NCBI GenBank assembly: GCA_905214315.1
Contig: CAJMLN010000001.1
Coordinates: 1-64,000, forward strand
Length of the DNA: 64,000 nt
Direction of reading: 5' to 3'
Origin: an uncultured bacterium
GTDB taxonomy: Bacteria; Bacillota; Clostridia; Christensenellales; QALW01
Both the position numbers and the translations under genes were made by a program. The notes under the pieces were generated by a model. That model searched no databases, was not told the origin of the DNA, and worked only from the letters and a program-made list of their open reading frames with translations. Of the stretch, positions 50,753 through 59,385 are shown piece by piece; position 1 is the stretch's first letter, and each line of letters begins with the position of its first letter.

Positions 50753-51491
50753 TTCGTTTCCTCCGTTTGCTGATATAGGTAAAACCATAAAGAATCAGGC
50801 CGCCGGCGCACAAAATTGCCGAGCAGACCGTCAAAATCACAAAGGTATCCACGGTCTTTAAATCGGGCTGCTCCGCGGAAATCCCAAACCCCTCCTGCGG
50901 CGCGTTATCCTCCGAGCCCTCGTCCTTGATGACAAGCCTGGCGTTTAAAACGGCATCCATATCAAAAGCGCAGGGCGCCAGCGCCTGCGGCGACAATTCA
51001 CCAAAGCCGGAATCCCGGGCGGCAGTGTAGCCATCAAGCCCCGTAATCACAAAGGAGTCTCCCTCCTCCGCCTTGGACATCTGTATGCGGACCACCGAGC
51101 TGCCGCTTAAATGAGAATTGGGCACGTAGCCCAGCTCGTCATTGGCCTTTTCCGGATACCGCGAAAGCTCCGTCAGCTGAAATTTACCCGTAGTCTGCGG
51201 CGGCAGTACCACAAAGCCCGATTCTACCGTCGTCTGTACCTGATCACCGCTGTATCCTACTGTAAGCTGAAAGCTTCTTTCCTCACTGCAGGTATTGGTA
51301 ATATACAGCGTAACCGAATCTCCGGCGGCATCATAATGACCACTGCAGCCGGAGAGATAGAGCTGGTACGAGGTTTCACTCATATCCTCGGCCAGCACCG
51401 TGCAGGAATATGCGCCGGTTCCCAAAGCAAAAATTCCGGGAGCCGATAAAACCATGAGCATAACCGTCAGAAGAACGCTTAATTTTTTCAT
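50730..51491 (-). CDS. Exported protein with C-terminal membrane anchor
   Basis: I do not recognise this 253-residue protein. It has a signal peptide (LSVLLTVMLMVLSAPGIFALG), an extracellular part of about 180 residues with beta-sandwich character (SVTLYITNTCSEERSFQLTVGY), and a C-terminal helix (FVILTVCSAILCAGGLILYGFTYI) with a basic cytoplasmic tail. Its end overlaps the phosphohexomutase start, so both are read from one message. A role in surface assembly is conceivable from topology only. Confidence 0.7.
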   Translation of the reverse strand: MKKLSVLLTVMLMVLSAPGIFALGTGAYSCTVLAEDMSETSYQLYLSGCSGHYDAAGDSVTLYITNTCSEERSFQLTVGYSGDQVQTTVESGFVVLPPQTTGKFQLTELSRYPEKANDELGYVPNSHLSGSSVVRIQMSKAEEGDSFVITGLDGYTAARDSGFGELSPQALAPCAFDMDAVLNARLVIKDEGSEDNAPQEGFGISAEQPDLKTVDTFVILTVCSAILCAGGLILYGFTYISKRRKRNDREGKI

Positions 51492-51728
51492 TTCATTCTT
51501 CGCCTGCTTCCATATCCTTGTTTTTTCTTAAAAAACATTATACTATTTTTCCGGAATTTTTACAATAGGAAAATATCCTTTTACACACAGCCGGTCGGTA
51601 TCCACACTGATTTTGTAATATTCGCACAATGCAGTTTTAAATCTGTATTCATTACAAATATAGAAAAAACGGTAAAAATTTTTCCTTTTCACCGTTCCTC
51701 TTCTGCCGCAAAAGCTTTTTTCCGTCAT

Positions 51729-52664
51729 TTAGGAGTATACCTCGTTAAACGCCCGGGCGATCATTTCTGCGCTGGCATTGACCTGTTCCAGCGTATTTTT
51801 TTCATTTCCCATTTCAATCAGCAAGCACGAATTGGATATATGCTGATTAAACCGTGCGTTTTTAAAGATAATATCCTTGGCGATGCCGGGGCAAAGCTCG
51901 TTGAGCGTATTGGTCAGCTGCAGCGCCAGCTTGTAATTCTCCTGCCAGTTGGGCTTTTGGGTATAATTCTCTCCATTGGCCACTACAAAGCACACATACG
52001 CATATTCCGTATCGCCGTTTTTCAAAAAATTCGGGTCCCGTCCCATATACGCGTCCCGGTGCATATCTATGTATATATCTACACTGCCAATATATTTTTT
52101 AATCGTGTTATAGCTGGTTTGATACGCATCCTTAAAGCTGGCTGAAACATTGTCCGTCTGGTCGTGAATGACGGAGAATCCATATTGCTCCAGGGCCGTT
52201 TTAAAGGTCTTTCCCACGCGCACCACGCTGTAATCCGGGTTCAGCGTCCTGCCGGCGCTGGTTTCAACATAATCCTGGTCTCCCTTCCAGAACGCCTCGT
52301 CGGTATGCGTATGGTACAGCAGCACCGACGGTTTTTTTATTGCAGGCGCCTGCGTCTGCTGCGGCTGCGGCGTTTGATTCTCCTGCTGGATAACCTCTTC
52401 TTTAATCCGCTGTATTTCCACCAGCATTTCGTCCGAAAGCTCCCCGTGGGACAAATCGATTACGATCTCCCTGCTTGTGTTCTCCTCCCGGGTCAGCCCC
52501 ATAAACAACGCCATAATCCCGTCAACAAGCTTTTGTGAAAAATTTTCGCTCACGGCCGTATCGGACGCCTCATGGCTGAGCGTTACTGCGGGCCGCCCTC
52601 TCTGTGCGAACAGCACGGCAAAAATCAGCACCGCCGAAATTATGCAGCATGTCCATTTTTTCAT
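51729..52664 (-). CDS. spoIIP: Stage II sporulation protein SpoIIP
   Basis: SpoIIP is a cell-wall amidase/endopeptidase that with SpoIID and SpoIIM drives engulfment of the forespore. An N-terminal membrane anchor (WTCCIISAVLIFAVLF) leads through a Gln/Pro-rich linker (QQENQTPQPQQTQAP) to the catalytic domain. Signatures there are LLYHTHTDEAF (zinc His and Glu), IDMHRDA and LLIEMGNEKNT. The 311-residue length is typical. It directly follows gpr on the same strand, the usual gpr-spoIIP order. Confidence 0.95.
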   Translation of the reverse strand: MKKWTCCIISAVLIFAVLFAQRGRPAVTLSHEASDTAVSENFSQKLVDGIMALFMGLTREENTSREIVIDLSHGELSDEMLVEIQRIKEEVIQQENQTPQPQQTQAPAIKKPSVLLYHTHTDEAFWKGDQDYVETSAGRTLNPDYSVVRVGKTFKTALEQYGFSVIHDQTDNVSASFKDAYQTSYNTIKKYIGSVDIYIDMHRDAYMGRDPNFLKNGDTEYAYVCFVVANGENYTQKPNWQENYKLALQLTNTLNELCPGIAKDIIFKNARFNQHISNSCLLIEMGNEKNTLEQVNASAEMIARAFNEVYS

Positions 52665-52719
52665 GTGTATCCCCCTTTTGCAATCAACCTATACCATAGT
52701 ATATTGGCAAAAGTTTTTT

Positions 52720-53637
52720 TTAGAACATATATTCTGCAATTTCCTCTAAGGTAATATCTCTGTGCAGCGCCAGATTAATGCCGTCGGCCAGGATCTTAGC
52801 GCTGTCCTGTGCAATAATATCAATCTCCTTGGGTGTTACCACCATATCCTGCACTTTTTCCGCTGCGGCTCTTTCAGCGGCCTCCCGTACAGTTTCGTTA
52901 TCCTGCCCGGTAGCAGATACCAAAAGATCTTCCACAGCATCATATACCAGCGTAGAGGCATATACCACCGTGGGGATCCCAACGGCGATCACGGGGATTC
53001 CCAAAGCGGCCTGATTCAAGGCGCTGCGTTTATTACCCACGCCCGCTCCCGGTTCAATGCCGGTATCGGTCAGCTGAAAGGTTGAAAAAATCCGCTCGCT
53101 GCGCCGCGCCGCCAGCGCGTCGATTACAATAATCGCCTTGACGTCCGCTTTTTTGCACACGCTGGAAATAATATCTGCGCTCTCGATGCCCGTAATTCCC
53201 AAAACACCCGGGGAAAAAGCGCACACCGGGCGCATACGCTCATCAATCTGTGCGGGCAGATATTCGAAAATATGTCGGGTAACAAAGGTTTTTTCCACTG
53301 TTTTAGGACCGACCGAATCCGGCGTCATCGCATCGTTGCCCAATCCGGCAACTAAAACCGTATCTTTTTTTCCAATGCCCGAAAGCATTTTTTTTAATTC
53401 CTCCGCCAGCGCCAGGCTAATGGACCGATATTCCTCAATGGCCCTTTCAACAATAGCCCGGCTCTCTATGGAAATATAGTTTCCTATGGGCTTTCCTGTT
53501 TTTTCCGCCGCGGCCGCGGTAAGAATCTTTACCCGGTTTCCTTCAATGCCGTAATGCTCAAACGCCTCGCTCTGAATACCGCCTTCCTCTTCAAAGCCCT
53601 CACAGGCTTCCTTTGCCAAATCCGTTCTGCAGCGCAT
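52720..53637 (-). CDS. gpr: Germination protease GPR
   Basis: GPR is a spore endoprotease that degrades small acid-soluble DNA-binding proteins at germination. The N-terminus contains RTDLAKEA, the propeptide region of the zymogen. Other family landmarks are AGLGNDAMTPDSVGPKT, SPGVLGITGIES, IVIDALAARRS and GAGVGNKR, the region of the conserved Asp catalysts. Length 305 fits. The ATG follows TAGGAGAT. A sigma-G-like promoter is suggested upstream. Confidence 0.96.
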   Translation of the reverse strand: MRCRTDLAKEACEGFEEEGGIQSEAFEHYGIEGNRVKILTAAAAEKTGKPIGNYISIESRAIVERAIEEYRSISLALAEELKKMLSGIGKKDTVLVAGLGNDAMTPDSVGPKTVEKTFVTRHIFEYLPAQIDERMRPVCAFSPGVLGITGIESADIISSVCKKADVKAIIVIDALAARRSERIFSTFQLTDTGIEPGAGVGNKRSALNQAALGIPVIAVGIPTVVYASTLVYDAVEDLLVSATGQDNETVREAAERAAAEKVQDMVVTPKEIDIIAQDSAKILADGINLALHRDITLEEIAEYMF

Positions 53638-53671
53638 ACAAATCTCCTAAAATATCTGTTTTTTTCAGTTT

Positions 53672-53702
53672 TAATTATGAGCTTTCCCTACTGCTTTTAT
53701 AC
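53672..53702 (-). promoter_or_regulatory. Candidate sigma-G promoter of gpr
   Basis: Minus strand: GTATA (53702-53698), 18-nt spacer, CATAATTA (53679-53672). It resembles the forespore consensus gHATR / CATnHTA with one mismatch and lies 35 bp upstream of the start. Biology fits, but the match is short. Confidence 0.4.
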
Positions 53703-53740
53703 AAAATAACAAAATATTTTAATAATGCGTAAAAAATTCC

Positions 53741-53769
53741 TTGCCAAAAATCACAGTTCATGCTAAAAT
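53741..53769 (+). promoter_or_regulatory. Promoter of rpsT
   Basis: TTGCCA, 17-nt spacer, TAAAAT, about 40 bp upstream of the start codon. Confidence 0.6.
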
Positions 53770-53810
53770 GATAACGTTAATGAATGATTGAAATAGGGGA
53801 GGTGAATGAT

Positions 53811-54074
53811 ATGGCAAACATTAAATCAGCAAAAAAGAGAATTAAAGTCACGGCAAAAAAGCAGTTGCGCAACCGCAGCATTAAATCCGCGATGAAAACA
53901 AGCCTTAAAAAGTTTGATGCCCTTGTGCAGTCCGGGGATAAAGCTGCCGCACAGGCAATGCTGCCTTCCATGTCGGCCGTTATCGATAAAGCGGCGGCCA
54001 AAGGCGTTCTTCACAAAAACGCTGCCGCGCATAAAAAATCACAATTGGCAGTGGCCGTTAACAAAATGGCTTAA
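53811..54074 (+). CDS. rpsT: 30S ribosomal protein S20
   Basis: This is an 87-residue, very basic helical protein of the small ribosomal subunit. It begins with the typical MANIKSAKKRIKVTAKKQLRN and ends in HKNAAAHKKSQLAVAVNKMA. ATG 53811 is set by GGGGAGGTGA just upstream; an earlier in-frame ATG at 53784 has no ribosome site. It is divergent from gpr, as common in this order of bacteria. Confidence 0.97.
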   Translation: MANIKSAKKRIKVTAKKQLRNRSIKSAMKTSLKKFDALVQSGDKAAAQAMLPSMSAVIDKAAAKGVLHKNAAAHKKSQLAVAVNKMA

Positions 54075-54227
54075 TTTCACTTGAAGAATGTGGCGGCTGC
54101 AGTTACGGTCGCCTTTTTCTTTCCTTGTTTTTGCAAAATTTGTAATTTCAAATGTTTGTTAGCAGTTATTGTAAAATAATCTGCAATAGCTGCCGAAAAT
54201 AAATCTCGGTCGGAGGTATGTAGTATC

Positions 54228-54485
54228 ATGAAAGCAACAGGAATTGTAAGGCCCATTGACAAGCTTGGGAGAATCGTTATTCCCAAAGAACTCAGAAGAA
54301 TCTATGGTCTTACCGTAGAGGACTCGGTCGAAATTTTTGTAAACGATGATCAAATCGTTATCAAAAAGTACGAGCCGGCATGTATCTTCTGCAACAACAC
54401 AGACGGTATTGTCATGTATGAGGGCAAATCGATCTGTAAAGCCTGCTTGGAAAAGATAAACGCTGCTGCAAAAGAGGTAGAATAA
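54228..54485 (+). CDS. AbrB-family transition-state regulator
   Basis: This 85-residue protein has an N-terminal AbrB/SpoVT swapped-hairpin DNA-binding domain (ATGIVRPIDKLGRIVIPKELRR). The C-terminal part has two CxxC pairs (CIFC and CKAC) that could hold a zinc. It is the length of AbrB rather than SpoVT (about 178 residues). It likely represses stationary-phase or sporulation genes. A terminator follows at 54526. Confidence 0.92.
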   Translation: MKATGIVRPIDKLGRIVIPKELRRIYGLTVEDSVEIFVNDDQIVIKKYEPACIFCNNTDGIVMYEGKSICKACLEKINAAAKEVE

Positions 54486-54525
54486 TTCTTTGCTGCTGCA
54501 AAGCAGCACATGGGTCTCTTGATAG

Positions 54526-54556
54526 AAGATGATTTCCTTTTACAATCATCTTTTAT
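54526..54556 (+). terminator. Terminator after the AbrB-like gene
   Basis: AAGATGATT, 9-nt loop, AATCATCTT then TTATT. Confidence 0.7.
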
Positions 54557-54611
54557 TGGTGTATCCTTTTGCCCTTCTTTTGCGTTTCCGGTTTTCTTGA
54601 AAATCCTGCAA

Positions 54612-54640
54612 AAAAAGTACCGCTGAAAATTTTTCAGCGG
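54612..54640 (-). terminator. Terminator after the PHP-domain gene
   Basis: Minus strand: CCGCTGAAAA paired with TTTTCAGCGG, then TACTTTTTTT. The + side also has CGTTTTTTTA, so it may work both ways. Confidence 0.85.
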
Positions 54641-54647
54641 CGTTTTT

Positions 54648-55340
54648 TTATTCAAAATTCTCCGTAATGATTCTGTAGCAACCCTGCCGAAGGATTTGTA
54701 CCAGGTCCGTCCCATCAGCGATCCGCTGCCGGGTTTTAATTCCCGCACGGCACACCTTATCCGGCGTATGAGCATCGGCGCCGGAAACAAGGATCATGCC
54801 TGGGTTTTGCCCGGCAAATTCCTGTGCGGCCAGGTTATCGGCAAAATCATTGCAGGCGTTATATACCTCAATACCGTCAATCCAGGCAAGCTCCAGCGGC
54901 CCCGGCTCGGAAATATAGTCTCTGCGCCGGAAGGGATGCGCCTGCAGGCATATGCCGCCGGCGGCATGCACGGAAGCACTCCACTGTGCAAGCCCGCCCT
55001 TTCTCAGTTCCGGATGATCGTATAAAAGCTCGGGGGTGATTCCATAGCATAGGATTTCCATTCCCCGTCCTACGCCTTCCTCTAACCCAAACAAAAGATC
55101 CAGGTCATATTTTCGGGCAATCTTTTTTCCAAGCACAAAATCCTCTGCATATGCGTCTACGAATTTCTCCCATGGCAGACGGCGTTCGATTCCCGTATTT
55201 CCATGAAAAAAATGATTGGTAATCACGCCGCCGCTGTAGCCGCCCGAAGCCAGCGCCGCCAAAAGCTGTTCAAAATCCATCCGTGCGCATTTGCTGCACG
55301 GCAGCGTATGCATGTGCATCTGATATTTATACTGTTTCAA
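54648..55340 (-). CDS. PHP-domain phosphoesterase-like protein
   Basis: This 230-residue polymerase-and-histidinol-phosphatase (PHP) fold protein has metal motif MHMHT near the N-terminus, then ITNHFFH, a Glu in FGLEEG, LQAHPFR and the late GADAHTP. Members are metal-dependent phosphoesterases; the substrate is not determined. It overlaps rsmI by four bases (ATGA) and is the last gene of an operon with an SH3/NlpC wall enzyme and two methyltransferases. Confidence 0.87.
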   Translation of the reverse strand: MKQYKYQMHMHTLPCSKCARMDFEQLLAALASGGYSGGVITNHFFHGNTGIERRLPWEKFVDAYAEDFVLGKKIARKYDLDLLFGLEEGVGRGMEILCYGITPELLYDHPELRKGGLAQWSASVHAAGGICLQAHPFRRRDYISEPGPLELAWIDGIEVYNACNDFADNLAAQEFAGQNPGMILVSGADAHTPDKVCRAGIKTRQRIADGTDLVQILRQGCYRIITENFE

Positions 55341-56152
55341 AGATCGGTGACCTCCATATACACTTCGTTTTTCGGCACCCCCATGCGCTGCGCCACCTGC
55401 TTAACGGCCGCTTTTTTTTCCGTTCCCTGCGCCATCAGCGCGGCTACCTGCTCCCGCGGGGGAAGAAGACACGCTTCCTCCCGCTGCGGCTTCGGGGCAA
55501 GAACAAGCACAAACTCCCCGCGGATATTTTTTACGGCATCCCGCCAGCGGCTTAAAGAAAAGAGTATGCACTCCTCGTGCAGTTTGGTAATCTCTCTGGC
55601 AAGAGCGGCCTCCCGCTCCCCTAAAGCCTGAAAAAGCTCCTCCAGCGTAGTTTCAAGGTGATGGGGACTTTCGTGCAGAATGACCGTGCGCTCCTCTTTT
55701 GCCAGCGCCTCCAGACGCCGGCGCCGTTCCTTTCCCGTGCGGGGCAAAAAGCCCTCGAACACAAAGCGGTCGCACTGCATACCGGAAAGCACCAGCGCGC
55801 AAAGACCTGCGTTGGCTCCCGGCAGCACAGTGACCGAAATCCCGCGCTCCCGCGCCTTTTGTACCGCAATATAGCCCGGATCCGAGATGCAGGGCATCCC
55901 GGCGTCGGAGATCAGCGCAATATTTTCACCGGCCTCCAGCCGCGCCAGCAGCTGCTCGGAACGCTGCTGCTCATTGTGCTCATGATAAGAAATCAGCGGC
56001 TTATGAATTTCATAATGCCGCAGCAGCACCGCGCTGTGCCGCGTATCCTCACAGGCAACGGCGTCGCATTCCTTCAGCACCCGCAGGGCGCGCAGCGTAA
56101 TATCCTCCATATTCCCGATCGGGGTAGCGCATATATATAAAGTACCGCTCAT
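55337..56152 (-). CDS. rsmI: 16S rRNA (cytidine(1402)-2'-O)-methyltransferase
   Basis: RsmI methylates the ribose of C1402 in 16S rRNA near the decoding centre, using S-adenosylmethionine. Landmarks of the tetrapyrrole-methylase-like fold: YICATPIGNMEDITLRAL, ACEDTRHS, ISDAGMPCISDPG and VLPGANAG. Length 271 is normal. It is coupled by four-base overlaps to the upstream methyltransferase and the downstream PHP gene. Confidence 0.95.
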   Translation of the reverse strand: MSGTLYICATPIGNMEDITLRALRVLKECDAVACEDTRHSAVLLRHYEIHKPLISYHEHNEQQRSEQLLARLEAGENIALISDAGMPCISDPGYIAVQKARERGISVTVLPGANAGLCALVLSGMQCDRFVFEGFLPRTGKERRRRLEALAKEERTVILHESPHHLETTLEELFQALGEREAALAREITKLHEECILFSLSRWRDAVKNIRGEFVLVLAPKPQREEACLLPPREQVAALMAQGTEKKAAVKQVAQRMGVPKNEVYMEVTDL

Positions 56153-56904
56153 GGCTCCTTCTCCCCCTGCTGATGATAAATACGGTTGATTTCCCCGTTT
56201 ATGTTTCCCGCCGCATCATAAATACACAGCGTATTTTCCCAGTGCATATAGGGCCGTCCCTCCTTTACGCCCTCTACCAGCGCTATATACGGCGGCGTGT
56301 GAGGCCGCGCCTGCACCAGGCGGCAGCGCTTCGGCTCAAGGCGGTAACGGCGCATCGTTTCAAAAATATCCACGATCCTGTCGCTGTGGTTCACCATTGC
56401 CAGACGGCCGCCGTTTTTTAAAAGATACGCCGCCGCCGCGCAGACGTCCTCCAGCGTACAGGTTTGCTCGTGCCGGGAAAGTGCATGCGCGTCCTGACAG
56501 TTGCATTCCCCGCTGTCATGCTTTTTATACGGCGGATTGCATACTACCGTACCATAGGCGCAGGCAGGCAGCAGCTCCCGTATGCGGCGGATATCTCCGC
56601 AGCAGATCCGGATTTTCTCCTCCAGTCCGTTATACTGCACGCTCCGCGCGGCCATATCCGCCATCTCCGGCTGGATTTCCACCGCGTCGCAATGCAAAAA
56701 TTCATGCCGGCCGTAGAGCAGAAGCGGCAGAATTCCCGTTCCCGTCCCCAAATCGCACACAACGGCGTTTTTCTTGACGGTAGCAAAATCCGCCAGCAAA
56801 ACCGCGTCCGTTCCAAAACAGAAAGATTCAGGGTTCTGAATCAGCTTCAGACCCCTGAATTGTAAATCATCTATCCGTTCATGTTCCTTAACAAGCTCCC
56901 GCAT
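56149..56904 (-). CDS. tRNA1(Val) (adenine(37)-N6)-methyltransferase-like protein
   Basis: This 251-residue SAM-dependent methyltransferase has a Rossmann fold with CDLGTGTGILPLLL (SAM site) and the N6-adenine motif CNPPYKK. The architecture matches TrmN6/YabB proteins that methylate A37 of tRNA-Val, and the neighbour rsmI is a common partner. The target tRNA is inferred from the family. The start overlaps the stop of the wall-hydrolase gene by one base. Confidence 0.88.
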   Translation of the reverse strand: MRELVKEHERIDDLQFRGLKLIQNPESFCFGTDAVLLADFATVKKNAVVCDLGTGTGILPLLLYGRHEFLHCDAVEIQPEMADMAARSVQYNGLEEKIRICCGDIRRIRELLPACAYGTVVCNPPYKKHDSGECNCQDAHALSRHEQTCTLEDVCAAAAYLLKNGGRLAMVNHSDRIVDIFETMRRYRLEPKRCRLVQARPHTPPYIALVEGVKEGRPYMHWENTLCIYDAAGNINGEINRIYHQQGEKEP

Positions 56905-58736
56905 CAGATAACGCGCCTTCCCCAGGAGAACCTGGTCTTATAGTAGTTTTCCGAAAGGCTGGAAATAATCACCTTTCTGGTTGAGCCTGAAGACGCATGG
57001 ATAACCTGGCCGTTGCCTAAATAAATACCGGCGTGATCGCAAAGATCATTATCGTTCACGGTATTAAAGAATACCAGATCACCGATCTGCAGCTCACTGA
57101 TGGAGCTAATCTTGGTTCCGCTGTTCCAGTAGCCCTGCGAATATGCCGTGCGCGGCAGGGAAATGCCGAAATGCGCATATACATATTTGGTAAAGCCGGA
57201 GCAGTCAAAGGAATTCGGGCCGTTTGCCCCCAGCACATACGGCACGCCCAGGAAATTTTTAGAGTACTCCGCAATCTGCTGTCCCAAGGCCGAGCTGCCG
57301 GAGGAAGAGCCACCGGAGGAAGATCCCCCTGAAGAGGACGATCCACTGCCGGAACTGCTGCTGGCGGAAGCCTTTTGGGCCGAGGAGGAAAAGAGTACCG
57401 AAAGCGTATTCTCTCCGCAGACGCCGTCAGAGCTGAGGCCGTTATTCTTCTGGAAGCTGCGCACCGCCGCCACCGTGGCTGAGCCGTAATAGCCCGTTGC
57501 CGAGGCGGAAAGATACCCCAGCTCCCGCAGCCGCTTCTGAATCGTCACTACCGAGCTGCCCTCGGAGCCCTGCCGGAAGGTACCCGAGGGTGCCTTCAGT
57601 CCGGAAGAAGAGCTGCTGGTATTACTGCTTAAGCTGCCGCCCAGCTTTGCATACTGGCTGTCGATATAGCCCTCGGTACCACCGGAGGTCTTGATCTTAT
57701 ACCAGCTGCCGGAATCATCCAGCAGCGTAACCACGGTGCCGTTTTTCACGCTGGCCACCACATCATAGCCGGTGCCGGGGCCCTTACGCACGTTCAGCGT
57801 ATTGCTTACCTGAATGGTGCAAGTAGTGGCGCCGGTTCCCTTTTGAATATAATCCTTGCTGGCGTATCCCTTGGTTCCGTTTTTCATTTCTACATAGTAC
57901 CAGCCGCCGGACTCTCCCAGCACGCTTAAAGAGGTTCCCTTGGAAAGCGTACTCAAAACGTCGTAGCCGGTACTGGGACCGCTGCGCACTTTTAAGGAGC
58001 TGGCCGTAACCGAACCTGTCCACGCGTCAAAAAGCTCGCTCAGCGTCGTAGCCGCACCATTTTCTCCGCCTATATTGACATATTTTTTAAAGATATACCC
58101 TTTTTGACCTTCACAGTTAATCTCAAACCAATCACCCTGGCCGCCGATCACATAGACCTCCTGGCCGTTTTCTATTTTAGCGACAACGCTTTTCTCCATA
58201 TCCGGGCCGGAGCGAAGATTGACCGTTCCCTCCACATCGGTTATCGTACCGGCAATGCCCATAGCGCTGCCCTCGGTAAGATATTTTTTTATAATGTAGC
58301 CCTGAATTCCGTTTTCAGTTTCCACATGATACCAGCCGTCTTTTTCCGAATAAATATATACCACCGAATCCCGGGTAAGTGAATCAATAACCTCACTCTC
58401 AGAGCTGGGCAGCTCCCTGACGTTCAGCTGCGTCTTTACATTTACGGCGGCCTCTATACACCCCGCCGCGCGGATGGCCGCCACGGTATCCTCGTCGGCC
58501 GAGCCGGTATCCTCCAAGCCGCAGTCCTTCTGAAAGGCTTTCACCGCAGCCGAGGTGGCTTCCCCGTAATACCCGGTGCAGTCGCTGGAAAAATAACCGA
58601 ATTTTTTCAGAATATATTGAATTTCATATACATCATAGCCTTCAGATTCCAACACATAGGGCGTTGCAAACACACTGAGCGGAACGCACCCCAATATCAG
58701 AATAAAAGCCAGAATAAAAACCGCTATTTTTTTCAT
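56904..58736 (-). CDS. Secreted NlpC/P60 peptidoglycan hydrolase with SH3 and PG-binding repeats
   Basis: The 610-residue secreted protein begins with a signal peptide (KIAVFILAFILILGCVPLSVFA). Domains in order: PG-binding repeat (~35-95), four bacterial SH3 repeats (each with LNVR/VNLRSGP/LKVRSGP and a DGWY-type strand), and a second PG-binding repeat. A Ser/Gly-rich linker leads to the NlpC/P60 domain with catalytic Cys in FDCSGF, His in CDHAGIYLG and a third residue in VIHASS. It should cut peptide stems in peptidoglycan. The 18-bp WalR-type box upstream suggests control by a cell-wall stress system. ATG 58736 (GGTGG) is preferred over an upstream start. Confidence 0.92.
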   Translation of the reverse strand: MKKIAVFILAFILILGCVPLSVFATPYVLESEGYDVYEIQYILKKFGYFSSDCTGYYGEATSAAVKAFQKDCGLEDTGSADEDTVAAIRAAGCIEAAVNVKTQLNVRELPSSESEVIDSLTRDSVVYIYSEKDGWYHVETENGIQGYIIKKYLTEGSAMGIAGTITDVEGTVNLRSGPDMEKSVVAKIENGQEVYVIGGQGDWFEINCEGQKGYIFKKYVNIGGENGAATTLSELFDAWTGSVTASSLKVRSGPSTGYDVLSTLSKGTSLSVLGESGGWYYVEMKNGTKGYASKDYIQKGTGATTCTIQVSNTLNVRKGPGTGYDVVASVKNGTVVTLLDDSGSWYKIKTSGGTEGYIDSQYAKLGGSLSSNTSSSSSGLKAPSGTFRQGSEGSSVVTIQKRLRELGYLSASATGYYGSATVAAVRSFQKNNGLSSDGVCGENTLSVLFSSSAQKASASSSSGSGSSSSGGSSSGGSSSGSSALGQQIAEYSKNFLGVPYVLGANGPNSFDCSGFTKYVYAHFGISLPRTAYSQGYWNSGTKISSISELQIGDLVFFNTVNDNDLCDHAGIYLGNGQVIHASSGSTRKVIISSLSENYYKTRFSWGRRVI

Positions 58737-58837
58737 GTTTTGTATACCACCGTTAAAAATAGTTTCCCGTATCAAAAACATCCCTCTTTTTATAATAAGG
58801 AAAGCACGGCCGTTTTGTTACCGAATGCAAGGGTGTT

Positions 58838-58855
58838 TTGTAATACTTTTGTAAT
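58838..58855. promoter_or_regulatory. WalR-type box, second copy of the 18-bp element
   Basis: TTGTAATACTTTTGTAAT contains TGTAAT-N5-TGTAAT. It is identical (reverse complement) to 21632-21649 and lies about 100 bp upstream of the wall-hydrolase start. WalR boxes in Firmicutes control autolysins. Confidence 0.55.
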
Positions 58856-58930
58856 ATCTTATCATTCAAACGCCGTTTTGTCAATACCTAAAACACATTT
58901 TTTTCATTTTTTATTTTATAAAAATTCCGC

Positions 58931-58959
58931 TTGCACAAAAAATATATCTATGATATAAT
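58931..58959 (+). promoter_or_regulatory. Promoter of secG
   Basis: TTGCAC, 17-nt spacer, perfect TATAAT, about 34 bp upstream of the start codon. Confidence 0.7.
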
Positions 58960-58993
58960 GCAAAATACTGATAAGAGCGGAGGTTTTCAATTT

Positions 58994-59308
58994 ATGGCAA
59001 TTGCAGAACTGATCTTTGAAATACTCGTCCTTTTACTGGGGCTTATTCTGATTGTTTCCGTAATTCTTCAAAAAAGCAAAAGCGAAGGAATCACCGGCGT
59101 TACCGCAACCAGTGAAAGCGACAATTACTTTGGCAAAAACAAGGGGCTGGCAGGCGAGGAAAAACTTGCCCGGATTACAAAGGTCTCTACTATTTTATTT
59201 GTAATCGCCAGCATCATCCTTACTATTTTGTTTTCCGTGGAAGCGGTAGGCGCAAATACGGGAACCGAAACAACCGCCGAAATAATTTCCCTTTTATCGG
59301 CAATGTAA
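58994..59308 (+). CDS. secG: Preprotein translocase subunit SecG
   Basis: This 104-residue inner-membrane subunit aids the SecYE channel. It has two hydrophobic helices (LIFEILVLLLGLILIVSVIL and VSTILFVIASIILTILF) separated by a Ser/Gly-rich loop (QKSKSEGITGVTATSESDNYFGKNKG). The ATG at 58994 has GGAGG; an upstream start is not supported. It heads the conserved secG-rnr-smpB-ssrA cluster and has a terminator before rnr, so read-through is partial. Confidence 0.95.
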   Translation: MAIAELIFEILVLLLGLILIVSVILQKSKSEGITGVTATSESDNYFGKNKGLAGEEKLARITKVSTILFVIASIILTILFSVEAVGANTGTETTAEIISLLSAM

Positions 59309-59325
59309 CGAAAAACGAATGAACG

Positions 59326-59359
59326 CCGCGTTTTTGTTATGCAAAAATGCGGTTTTTTT
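59326..59359 (+). terminator. Terminator between secG and rnr
   Basis: CCGC-G-TTTTTG, loop TTATG, CAAAAA-T-GCGG, then TTTTTTTA. One symmetric mismatch in a long stem. Confidence 0.8.
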
Positions 59360-59385
59360 ATGTCTTTTAAGGAAAAAATAAAAAT

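Noticed and set aside
51543..51728. 61-residue open frame directly after spoIIP on the - strand
   Set aside because: It begins at the spoIIP stop, but has no ribosome site of its own and no family resemblance; left as untranslated sequence.
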